From NCBI GenBank assembly GCA_903881065.1, contig CAIRRW010000389.1, positions 1 through 6,373 on the forward strand: a DNA stretch of 6,373 bases, written 5' to 3'. The DNA is from an uncultured Bacteroidota bacterium. GTDB lineage: Bacteria > Bacteroidota > Bacteroidia > 2-12-FULL-35-15. The notes under the pieces were generated by a model, which made no database searches, was not told the origin of the DNA, and worked only from the letters and a program-made list of their open reading frames with translations. Within the stretch, counting starts at the first letter, position 1. Each line of letters begins with the position of its first letter. The position numbers and the translations under genes are program-made. This document shows, in pieces, positions 1-5,286 of this stretch.

Positions 1-1
1 A

Positions 2-328
2 ATTGACTTTTATAAACAACTAGGATTTATCACGGTTATGACCGTTCCGGAGCAAGGCGAATTTATATTTGCACTTATGACTTGTGGAAAAGTAACCTTT
101 ATGTTTCAAACATTTGCCAGTCTGGCGGATGAATTGCCAATGATTAGTCGACAGGATGGAGGCTCCCTTTTATTATATATTCAAATAAAAGAAATCAGAA
201 AGTTTCACAATCAGGTAAAAGATAAAGTAACAATAATAAAAGGGCTTAAAAAAACATTTTATGGTGCCACCGAATTTTCAATAAAAGATACTAACAACTA
301 TATTATAACTTTTGCAGAAGATGAATAA
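2..328 (+). CDS. VOC (glyoxalase/bleomycin-resistance fold) family protein, 5'-truncated
   Basis: Only the last 108 codons are visible. The frame is open from base 2, so the ATG at 38 is internal and the true start lies left of the window. The visible N-terminus (IDFYKQLGF) is the hallmark opening of a VOC module, the helix that follows the first strand ('FY..LGF'). The C-terminus (FYGATEFSIKDTNNYIITFAE) is the matching closing beta-strand pair, where many VOC enzymes carry a glutamate metal ligand just after 'TF'. One VOC module is about 110-120 residues, so little is missing. The family includes glyoxalase I, dioxygenases and drug-binding resistance proteins, and the substrate cannot be told from this fragment. 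The N-terminal metal-binding strand is outside the window, so catalytic activity cannot be judged. The stop codon is followed by an 86-bp gap and then a terminator hairpin, so this gene probably ends its transcript. The family call is fairly secure; the function is unknown. Confidence 0.8.
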   Translation: MDFYKQLGFITVMTVPEQGEFIFALMTCGKVTFMFQTFASLADELPMISRQDGGSLLLYIQIKEIRKFHNQVKDKVTIIKGLKKTFYGATEFSIKDTNNYIITFAEDE

Positions 329-414
329 GTGAAGATAAGCAGATCTCTAAAATTAAATCATATACTATTTTGTAGTTTACATCAATTGACGGCTTGTTCG
401 ATATCTGATAAAAA

Positions 415-451
415 CAAAACCCTTGCAAATAATCTATTTGCAAGGGTTTTG
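415..451. terminator. Bidirectional intrinsic terminator between VOC gene and tRNA-Gln
   Basis: This is a perfect 16-bp inverted repeat with a 5-nt loop (431-435); the core arms are CCCTTGCAAAT and ATTTGCAAGGG. The outer pairs are A-T, so the stem supplies T-runs on both strands. On the minus strand the stem is followed by a further T-rich stretch (complement of 405-414), only 13 bases past the 3' end of the tRNA. On the plus strand it lies 86 bp after the VOC stop and ends in TTTT. It most likely terminates both convergent transcripts, with the stronger U-tract on the tRNA side. Confidence 0.85.
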
Positions 452-464
452 AAGTTTAAGGATG

Positions 465-537
465 TTGTCCGATCAGGTCTCGAACCTGAACTCTTCTGGA
501 CCAAAACCAGACGTGTTGCCAATTACACCATCGGACA
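465..537 (-). tRNA. tRNA-Gln (anticodon TTG)
   Basis: A full cloverleaf folds on the minus strand. The acceptor stem is TGTCCGA/TCGGACA (7 bp), followed by T8 and G9. The D-stem is GTG/CAC, with GG in a 10-nt loop. The anticodon stem is TCTGG/CCAGA with the 7-nt loop TTTTGGT, which places anticodon TTG at 504-502 and so decodes CAA. The variable loop is 5 nt, and the T-stem is TCAGG/CCTGA with loop TTCGAGA. The discriminator base is A (465). The following bases are CAT, so the 3' CCA is not encoded and must be added by the CCA-adding enzyme. The first pair is U1-A72, typical of tRNA-Gln. It is a single-gene unit, with its own promoter candidate upstream and a terminator 13 bp downstream. An apparent reading frame crossing it on the plus strand is spurious. 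Confidence 0.96.
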
Positions 538-541
538 ATCT

Positions 542-562
542 CAATCAGTTTTTTTCTGATTG
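542..562 (-). other. Small hairpin in the tRNA-Gln precursor leader
   Basis: CAATCAG and CTGATTG form a perfect 7-bp stem around a 7-nt homopolymer loop (T7 on the plus strand, A7 in the tRNA precursor). It ends 4 nt before the tRNA 5' end. If the promoter at 569-598 is right, transcription starts near 562, so almost the whole 5' leader would be this hairpin. It has no U-tract after it on either strand, so it is not a terminator. A role in RNase P processing or leader stability is inference. Confidence 0.5.
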
Positions 563-568
563 GGGCTG

Positions 569-598
569 CAAAAATAATAAATATAGTTAATCAACAAA
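569..598 (-). promoter_or_regulatory. Bacteroidetes-type promoter for tRNA-Gln
   Basis: On the minus strand, TATTTTTG (576-569) matches the Bacteroidetes -7 consensus TAnnTTTG exactly. A TTTG (598-595) matches the -33 element and lies 18 bp upstream, close to the usual spacing of about 19 bp. The predicted start site, about 7 nt past the -7 box, is near 562, giving a precursor leader of about 25 nt. Expression driven by the primary sigma factor is expected for a tRNA. Confidence 0.65.
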
Positions 599-630
599 AT
601 ATTTATTTCAATCTTGTCTTTTTTTAACGA

Positions 631-640
631 TACGTACGTA
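631..640. promoter_or_regulatory. 10-bp palindrome upstream of the DUF2723 gene
   Basis: TACGTACGTA is a perfect palindrome in an otherwise A/T-tract spacer. It falls just upstream of the putative -7 box at 652-659, where a repressor or activator dimer could bind. The arms are short and do not extend past 10 bp, so chance is a real alternative. No cognate regulator is visible in the window. Confidence 0.25.
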
Positions 641-651
641 ATTTATTTTTT

Positions 652-659
652 TATCTTCG
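652..659 (+). promoter_or_regulatory. Putative -7 promoter element of the DUF2723 gene
   Basis: TATCTTCG differs from the Bacteroidetes -7 consensus TAnnTTTG at one base. It would start transcription near 666 and give a leader of about 33 nt. No good TTG sits at the expected -33 distance. A TTG at 614-616 would instead pair with a poorer -7 match, TAATTTAT (638-645). The bases just before the start codon are A-rich (683-698) with no Shine-Dalgarno motif, as is normal for this phylum. Confidence 0.45.
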
Positions 660-698
660 CCCTGCTTTAAAAGGCGCTAATCAGAAATAAATTAAAAT

Positions 699-3600
699 AT
701 GAATAATACAGCAAATTATCAACGGTTAAACAATATTGTGGGTTGGGTAGTTTTTTTAATTGCCTCTTTTGTTTACCTAAGTACAATTGAAGCCACTGCA
801 TCGTTTTGGGATTGCGGGGAATATATTGCTTGTGCTTTTAAAATAGAAGTAGGGCATCCTCCCGGAGCACCATTATTTCTATTGATAGGAAGAGTTTTTA
901 GTTTGCTTGCCGGTAGCCATCTCGATAAAGTTGGTATTATGGTAAATAGTATGTCGGCCCTGTGCAGTTCGTTTTGTATTCTGTTTACATTTTGGTCAAT
1001 CACGGCATTGGCTCGTAAAATAGTTGATAAATCAGGCGAACTTACTACTGGAAAAATGTATGCTGTATTAGGTGCAGGTGCAATAGGTGCGTTGGCTTAT
1101 ACTTTTACTGATTCATTTTGGTTTTCGGCTGTTGAGGGTGAGGTGTATGCAATGTCAAGTTTCTTTACTGCCATAACTTTTTGGGCAATTACACGTTGGG
1201 ATCGCGAAGCTGATGACCCACATGCAAATCGTTGGATAATATTAATAGCATATCTAATCGGTTTGGCAGTAGGGGTTCACTTATTGAATTTATTGGTTAT
1301 TCCTGCAGTTGTGTTTACATATTATTTCAGAAAACACGAAACTATTACTCGTAAAGGTATTATCATTACAAGTATATTGTCAATAGTAATATTGGGCGGT
1401 ATTCAAGGCGGTGTAATCCCGATGATCGTGAAACTGGCAGCTGTGTTTGAGGTTACAGCGGTAAATTCGTTCGGATTGCCATTTAATAGCGGTACTATTT
1501 TATATGCAATAGTAGTAATAGGCGGTATTATCTTTGGATTATACTATACTAAGAAAAAAGAAAAGCCAATATTAAATACTATTATTCTATGCTTTACAGT
1601 ATTATTAATCGGATATTCTTCCTTTCTGGTTTTGATTATTCGTTCGCAGGCAAATACTCCGATGGATGAAAATAATCCGGAGAATGCTGTTAATCTTCTA
1701 TCGTATTTAGGTCGTGAGCAATATGGAACATGGCCACTTATATATGGTCAGACTTTTGATGCTCCTCAGGATCCGAAGAACCCTTCATCAGATGGAAATC
1801 CTGTGTATTCAGAAAACAGGAAATTAGGAAAATATGAAGTAATTGATGACAGAAAAGGAGCTATTCCTAATTATGACGACCGCTTCTGTATGCCATTCCC
1901 TCGTATGTGGAGCAGCCAACAAAACCACGTTACGGGTTATAAAAACTGGACTAGCCCTGCAAACTATCAGCATATATCTGTTACTAATCCACAAACAGGA
2001 GAACCTGAAACAAGGGTAAAGCCAACTTTCGGACAGAATCTTTACTTTTTCTTCGCCTATCAAACCGGATGGATGTACACTCGTTATTTTCTATGGAACT
2101 TTGTTGGACGACAAAATGAGATTCAAGGTCATGGAAACAGTTCGGATGGAAATTGGATATCAGGAATTACACCTATAGATAAGGCCCGATTAGGTCCTCA
2201 GGAAGGATTGCCTGATGGAGCAGATAATAACAAGGGTAATAATAAAATGTATTTCCTTCCTTTGATATTAGGATTACTTGGGTTGTGGTATCAGTTTAAA
2301 AAGGATTATAAAAATGGAGTAATTGTTGGCTTATTATTTTTCTTTACAGGAATAGCTATTGTAATTTATCTGAATCAGAAACCATTTGAACCACGCGAGC
2401 GAGATTATGCATACGCAGGTTCGTTCTATGCGTTTGCCTTCTGGATAGGATTAGGAGTGCTTCCAATTTTTGAATTCTTGGAGAAGAAGATGAATCAGAA
2501 AACGAGCGCACTTGTTGCTACAGGCGTTTGTTTAATTGCTGTTCCTGCTGTAATGTGCAAGGCTGAATGGAACGACCACGATAGAAGCCATAGAACAATT
2601 GCAAGAGACTTTGCTTCTAACTATTTAAACTCCTGCGCTAAAAATGCCATCTTATTTACCAATGGAGATAACGATACATTCCCGCTCTGGTATGCTCAGG
2701 AAGTGGAAGGAATACGAACGGACGTACGGGTAATTTGTTTGGAATTATTAAATACGGATTGGTATATTGACCAGTTGGTACATAAAGCATACGACTCTGA
2801 GCCTGTTCCTTTCTCTTTAACTAAAGAACAATATAGACAAGGAACTCGTGAAGCAGTTCTGTTTAAAGACAGAGGTATTAAAGGATACATCAGTGTGAAA
2901 GATTTGATAGAGTTTGCAAAAAATGATGATGCTGACCATAAACTTGAAATGGGTGGAGGTGTTAGTTATAATTATTTCCCAACAAAAAACATGAGTATTC
3001 CTGTTGACAGTGCTACTGTTGTGAATAACGGAACTGTAACAAAAGCATTGGCAAACCGTGTGGTTAAGAGTATAGACTGGACAATGCCTGGTAATTATGT
3101 TCAGAAAAATTATGTAATGGTGCTGGATTTATTAGCTCATAATGATTGGAAACGTCCAGTTTATTTTGCTGCGACTGCTTCTCCACGTTCTTATTTAAAC
3201 CTTGCGCCTTATTTACAATTGGAAGGATTGGCATATCGTCTGGTTCCGATTAAGCAGGCTCCTGAAGAACAGCAACAGGATAAAACAAGAATTAATACAG
3301 ACGTAATGTATGATAACATAATGAATAAATTCCTTTGGGGAGGAATGGATAAACATGGAATATTCCTTGATAATGTGTTTATCAGTTCATGTGCTTTAAA
3401 TATCCGTCAGCGTTGTGGAGCTTTGGCAAATGCGTTGATTGAAGAAGGTAAAAAGGACAAAGCAATAAAAGTACTTGATAAGTGTGTTGAAGTAACTCCA
3501 CAGGAAAATGTTCCTTATGATGTTACCATGTATGCAATAACAATGGCTTATTATCAAGCAGGAGCAACGGAAAAAGCTAATGCCTTGGCAAAGAAATTAT

Positions 3601-3815
3601 TTGATAACTATGAAAGTAATATCAGATATTATTACTCGTTCGATAGAAAAGAACTTCCAACATTTGGTAATGATCCTGAACAGGCGCAGGATATTATGGA
3701 ACGTTTGATTTATTTTGCAAATAACTTTAAGCAAACTGCATTATCAAAAGAGTTTGAAGGCAGATACGCTAAACTTTCTCATGCGTATAATTTGCAGCCA
3801 TTGAACCAGAGGTAA
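699..3815 (+). CDS. DUF2723 (TMEM260-like) multi-pass membrane protein, probable protein O-mannosyltransferase-like glycosyltransferase
   Basis: This 1038-residue inner-membrane protein is full length for the large Bacteroidetes DUF2723 family. The first membrane helix (about 12-31) is followed by an outside loop with the signature FWDCGEY (D38, E41) and then VGHPPGAP (51-58). An acidic pair in the first loop is the usual catalytic site of GT-C fold transferases. More helices lie at about 54-72, 83-105, 122-141, 151-165, 178-208, 220-245, 264-284 and 291-314. A hydrophilic segment of about 200 residues (315-516) contains YLGREQYG (336-343) and YQTGWMYTRYF (454-464). A second membrane block spans about 517-620 and includes the family motif PFEPRERDYAYAGSF (562-576). 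The rest (621-1038) is soluble and probably periplasmic: NGDNDTFPLWYAQE (655-668), NDWKRPVYFA (815-824), and a TPR-like helical end (905-970). The eukaryotic relative TMEM260 transfers O-mannose to proteins; a lipid-linked sugar donor and protein acceptor are inferred here, not shown. The ATG at 699 fits the usual family N-terminus. The deacetylase 88 bp downstream may share its transcript. Confidence 0.88.
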   Translation: MNNTANYQRLNNIVGWVVFLIASFVYLSTIEATASFWDCGEYIACAFKIEVGHPPGAPLFLLIGRVFSLLAGSHLDKVGIMVNSMSALCSSFCILFTFWSITALARKIVDKSGELTTGKMYAVLGAGAIGALAYTFTDSFWFSAVEGEVYAMSSFFTAITFWAITRWDREADDPHANRWIILIAYLIGLAVGVHLLNLLVIPAVVFTYYFRKHETITRKGIIITSILSIVILGGIQGGVIPMIVKLAAVFEVTAVNSFGLPFNSGTILYAIVVIGGIIFGLYYTKKKEKPILNTIILCFTVLLIGYSSFLVLIIRSQANTPMDENNPENAVNLLSYLGREQYGTWPLIYGQTFDAPQDPKNPSSDGNPVYSENRKLGKYEVIDDRKGAIPNYDDRFCMPFPRMWSSQQNHVTGYKNWTSPANYQHISVTNPQTGEPETRVKPTFGQNLYFFFAYQTGWMYTRYFLWNFVGRQNEIQGHGNSSDGNWISGITPIDKARLGPQEGLPDGADNNKGNNKMYFLPLILGLLGLWYQFKKDYKNGVIVGLLFFFTGIAIVIYLNQKPFEPRERDYAYAGSFYAFAFWIGLGVLPIFEFLEKKMNQKTSALVATGVCLIAVPAVMCKAEWNDHDRSHRTIARDFASNYLNSCAKNAILFTNGDNDTFPLWYAQEVEGIRTDVRVICLELLNTDWYIDQLVHKAYDSEPVPFSLTKEQYRQGTREAVLFKDRGIKGYISVKDLIEFAKNDDADHKLEMGGGVSYNYFPTKNMSIPVDSATVVNNGTVTKALANRVVKSIDWTMPGNYVQKNYVMVLDLLAHNDWKRPVYFAATASPRSYLNLAPYLQLEGLAYRLVPIKQAPEEQQQDKTRINTDVMYDNIMNKFLWGGMDKHGIFLDNVFISSCALNIRQRCGALANALIEEGKKDKAIKVLDKCVEVTPQENVPYDVTMYAITMAYYQAGATEKANALAKKLFDNYESNIRYYYSFDRKELPTFGNDPEQAQDIMERLIYFANNFKQTALSKEFEGRYAKLSHAYNLQPLNQR

Positions 3816-3830
3816 AGGTTACAGAATGCG

Positions 3831-3901
3831 GATTTTGGATTTGTGATTTCGAATTTTTACGAAATCGCAAATCCGAAATCACAAATTCGAAATCCGAAAT
3901 G
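3831..3901. repeat. Heptamer-based inverted repeat filling the DUF2723-deacetylase gap
   Basis: The 71-bp block is built from 7-bp units. The left arm has three units (GATTTTG, GATTTGT, GATTTCG; 3831-3851). The right side has six in inverse orientation (CGAAATC, GCAAATC, CGAAATC, ACAAATT, CGAAATC, CGAAATG; 3860-3901). Positions 3831-3851 and 3860-3880 pair over 21 bp with only two G-T wobbles around an 8-nt loop (3852-3859). No U-tract follows, so it is a poor intrinsic terminator, though the stem could protect the 3' end of the upstream mRNA. It occupies nearly all of the 88-bp gap and ends three bases before the proposed start of the next gene. I recall such AATCCGAAAT-type strings as common between genes in Bacteroidetes, but cannot count copies here. 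Confidence 0.85.
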
Positions 3902-3903
3902 TC

Positions 3904-4512
3904 TTGTATTTAGTTCGTCCTCCATATCTGTATAAGAAATTTCTTTCGAAGGCAATTTGGAGGATGAATCCAACAGAAAAGAAAATCTATTTAACTTTTG
4001 ATGATGGTCCAATTCCCGAAGTTACACCTTGGGTTTTAAATCTTTTGAAACAGGAAAACATTAAAGCTACTTTCTTTTGTGTTGGCGATAATGTTGCGAA
4101 GAATCCGGAAATATATAATCAGATAATTGAGCAGGGGCATACATTAGGAAACCATACCTTCAATCATTTGAATGGCTGGAATACAGATACTAATAAGTAT
4201 ATTGAAAATGTGAATCACTGTAATCAATTAGTTAAAACTAATTTGTTTCGTCCGCCTTACGGCAAACTAAAACGTTCTCAATTCGCAGTTCTCAATTCGC
4301 AATTCTCCATTATTATGTGGGATGTATTAAGTGGCGATTATGATAAAGAAACTTCTCCCGAAAAATGTTTGAAAAATGTGGTTGATATGGTAAGGAATGG
4401 ATCGATAATATTATTTCATGATAGTTTGAAAGCTCAAACAAAGATGCAGTATGCACTCCCTGGATTTATTGCATTCGCTAAAGAGAAAGGATATGAGTTT
4501 GAAAAATTGTAA
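3904..4512 (+). CDS. Polysaccharide deacetylase (NodB homology, CE4) family protein with TTG start
   Basis: The 202-residue protein is essentially one NodB homology domain, a metal-dependent de-N-acetylase (or related amidohydrolase) acting on N-acetylated glycans. All five motifs are present. TFDDGP (31-36) gives the catalytic base D33 and metal ligand D34. NHTFNH (83-88) gives ligands H84 and H88. RPPYG (116-120) is motif 3, MWDVLSGDYD (138-147) is motif 4, and ILFHDS (169-174) gives the catalytic H172. There is no signal peptide or anchor, so it appears cytosolic or is exported another way; the substrate is unknown. The start is TTG at 3904: MYLVRPPYLYKKF matches the usual opening of Bacteroidetes homologues, and no in-frame ATG exists upstream before the stop at 3844. 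The only ATG alternative, 3964, would remove 20 residues. An upstream heptamer array reaches to within three bases of the start, and a second array lies inside the gene. The gene ends flush against the convergent HEAT gene. Confidence 0.9.
   Translation: MYLVRPPYLYKKFLSKAIWRMNPTEKKIYLTFDDGPIPEVTPWVLNLLKQENIKATFFCVGDNVAKNPEIYNQIIEQGHTLGNHTFNHLNGWNTDTNKYIENVNHCNQLVKTNLFRPPYGKLKRSQFAVLNSQFSIIMWDVLSGDYDKETSPEKCLKNVVDMVRNGSIILFHDSLKAQTKMQYALPGFIAFAKEKGYEFEKL
4275..4309 (+). repeat. Five-unit heptamer tandem array inside the deacetylase gene
   Basis: The units are TTCTCAA, TTCGCAG, TTCTCAA, TTCGCAA and TTCTCCA, an alternating pattern with a 14-bp super-period (13 of 14 bases match between 4275-4288 and 4289-4302). 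It encodes deacetylase residues of about 125-135 (SQFAVLNSQFS), between motif 3 (RPPYG) and motif 4 (MWDVL). Because 14 is not a multiple of three, the two long copies are read in different frames, yet the frame stays open and the spacing between the motifs looks normal. This stretch is probably a variable surface helix and strand. Confidence 0.75.
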
Positions 4513-5271
4513 TCAGGGATAATTTTTTTCGATATAATCAATTGCCTGAGCCTGTGTAAACACAGAAAAGTTCTTATATCTTTCGTGAACGTCAATTATT
4601 TCAGCCAACGCTTCCTGCACCAATTCCTTATTTTTCCAGCCTTTTAAATCTTTTACTACCGTTTCCAAACAACCTTTTTTATATGCTATTTGCCCGATCA
4701 CATGAATTAAAGTATTCCGCACTCGCGCTTTTTTATCATTTTGCAACTCTTTAAGCAAAGGCAAAATATCCTGCGGATGTGTCCGTCCTCTCAATTCTAT
4801 GCCATGGCATATTTCTCTTCGGATTTCAAAATCTTCATGATGCAGGAAACGTTGAGCAAAAGCAAGAGAAGGTTTCGGATTTTTTTCACTCATCTTTTTT
4901 ATTGAGCCTATCACGGCATTTCTTACTGAATGATGTTCATCAAAAAGTCCCATCTCCATTAGCTTTTCAATGGGAAGGAAATCAATTATTCCAATTTCGC
5001 CGGCAGCATTAATAACCGTTTGCCGTATTTTTTCATTATCAGATTTAAATAATTCAGATAATATATTTAAAATATCTTTTCTTAATTTATTATGCGTTTT
5101 ATAAATCCTGCCAATAGCGATATAGGCTGTTTTTCGGATGTAAGTGTCTTCATCTGAAAAATAAAAGAGTATGTTTTTGTTGGCTGATTTTTCAATATCA
5201 GAAAGGATTTTTTTACTGATTTCTTCAACCAGTTTATTCCGTTCCTCTTTATCTAAATCATAAAAAGACAT
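4513..5271 (-). CDS. HEAT-repeat domain protein
   Basis: The 252-residue soluble protein has no signal peptide or membrane segment and is built of paired helices. Repeat-like units run at about 32-58 (FSDEDTYIRKTAYIAIGRIY), 63-94 (NEKIRQTVINAAGEIG), 101-128 (DEHHSVRNAVIGSIKKM), 134-163 (HHEDFEIRREICHGIELRGR) and 168-197 (KKARVRNTLIHVIGQIAY), with a partial sixth at 203-231. Each unit shows the HEAT pattern: an acidic turn, then a VR/IR at the start of the second helix. Such solenoids act as protein- or nucleic-acid-binding scaffolds; a relation to the DNA-glycosylase-like ALK-repeat group is possible but not supported by any catalytic residue I can see. It lies 15 bp downstream of the beta-propeller gene on the same strand and is probably co-transcribed. 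No Shine-Dalgarno precedes the ATG. Its TGA stop touches the stop codon of the convergent deacetylase gene. The specific role is unknown. Confidence 0.82.
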   Translation of the reverse strand: MSFYDLDKEERNKLVEEISKKILSDIEKSANKNILFYFSDEDTYIRKTAYIAIGRIYKTHNKLRKDILNILSELFKSDNEKIRQTVINAAGEIGIIDFLPIEKLMEMGLFDEHHSVRNAVIGSIKKMSEKNPKPSLAFAQRFLHHEDFEIRREICHGIELRGRTHPQDILPLLKELQNDKKARVRNTLIHVIGQIAYKKGCLETVVKDLKGWKNKELVQEALAEIIDVHERYKNFSVFTQAQAIDYIEKNYP

Positions 5272-5286
5272 AACTACTAATTCTGT

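Noticed and set aside
329..559. 76-codon open frame on the plus strand starting with GTG
   Set aside because: It runs through the terminator hairpin and antisense through the whole tRNA-Gln gene. The encoded peptide is the typical artefact of reading a tRNA backwards.
773..2890. Three minus-strand open frames (773-1003, 1824-2063, 2696-2890)
   Set aside because: All are antisense within the well-supported DUF2723 gene, short, cysteine- and serine-rich in a shadow-like way, and without promoter or domain signals.
3831..3880. The 21-bp heptamer hairpin as an intrinsic terminator of the DUF2723 gene
   Set aside because: The stem is AT-rich and the downstream bases are ACAAATTCGAAAT, with no U-tract. 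The heptamer periodicity explains it better as a repeat element.
3831..3901. The heptamer block as a CRISPR array
   Set aside because: The units are 7 bp with no spacers, there are no 24-40 bp repeats, and no cas genes are nearby.
4552..4565. Small hairpin CTGTGTAAACACAG near the convergent gene ends, as a possible terminator
   Set aside because: The stem is 5-6 bp, it is followed by AAAAG on the plus strand and by no T-run on the minus strand, and it sits inside HEAT coding sequence.
4779..5012. 77-codon open frame on the plus strand
   Set aside because: It lies entirely antisense within the HEAT-repeat gene, has no recognisable domain, and is explained by that gene's codon use.
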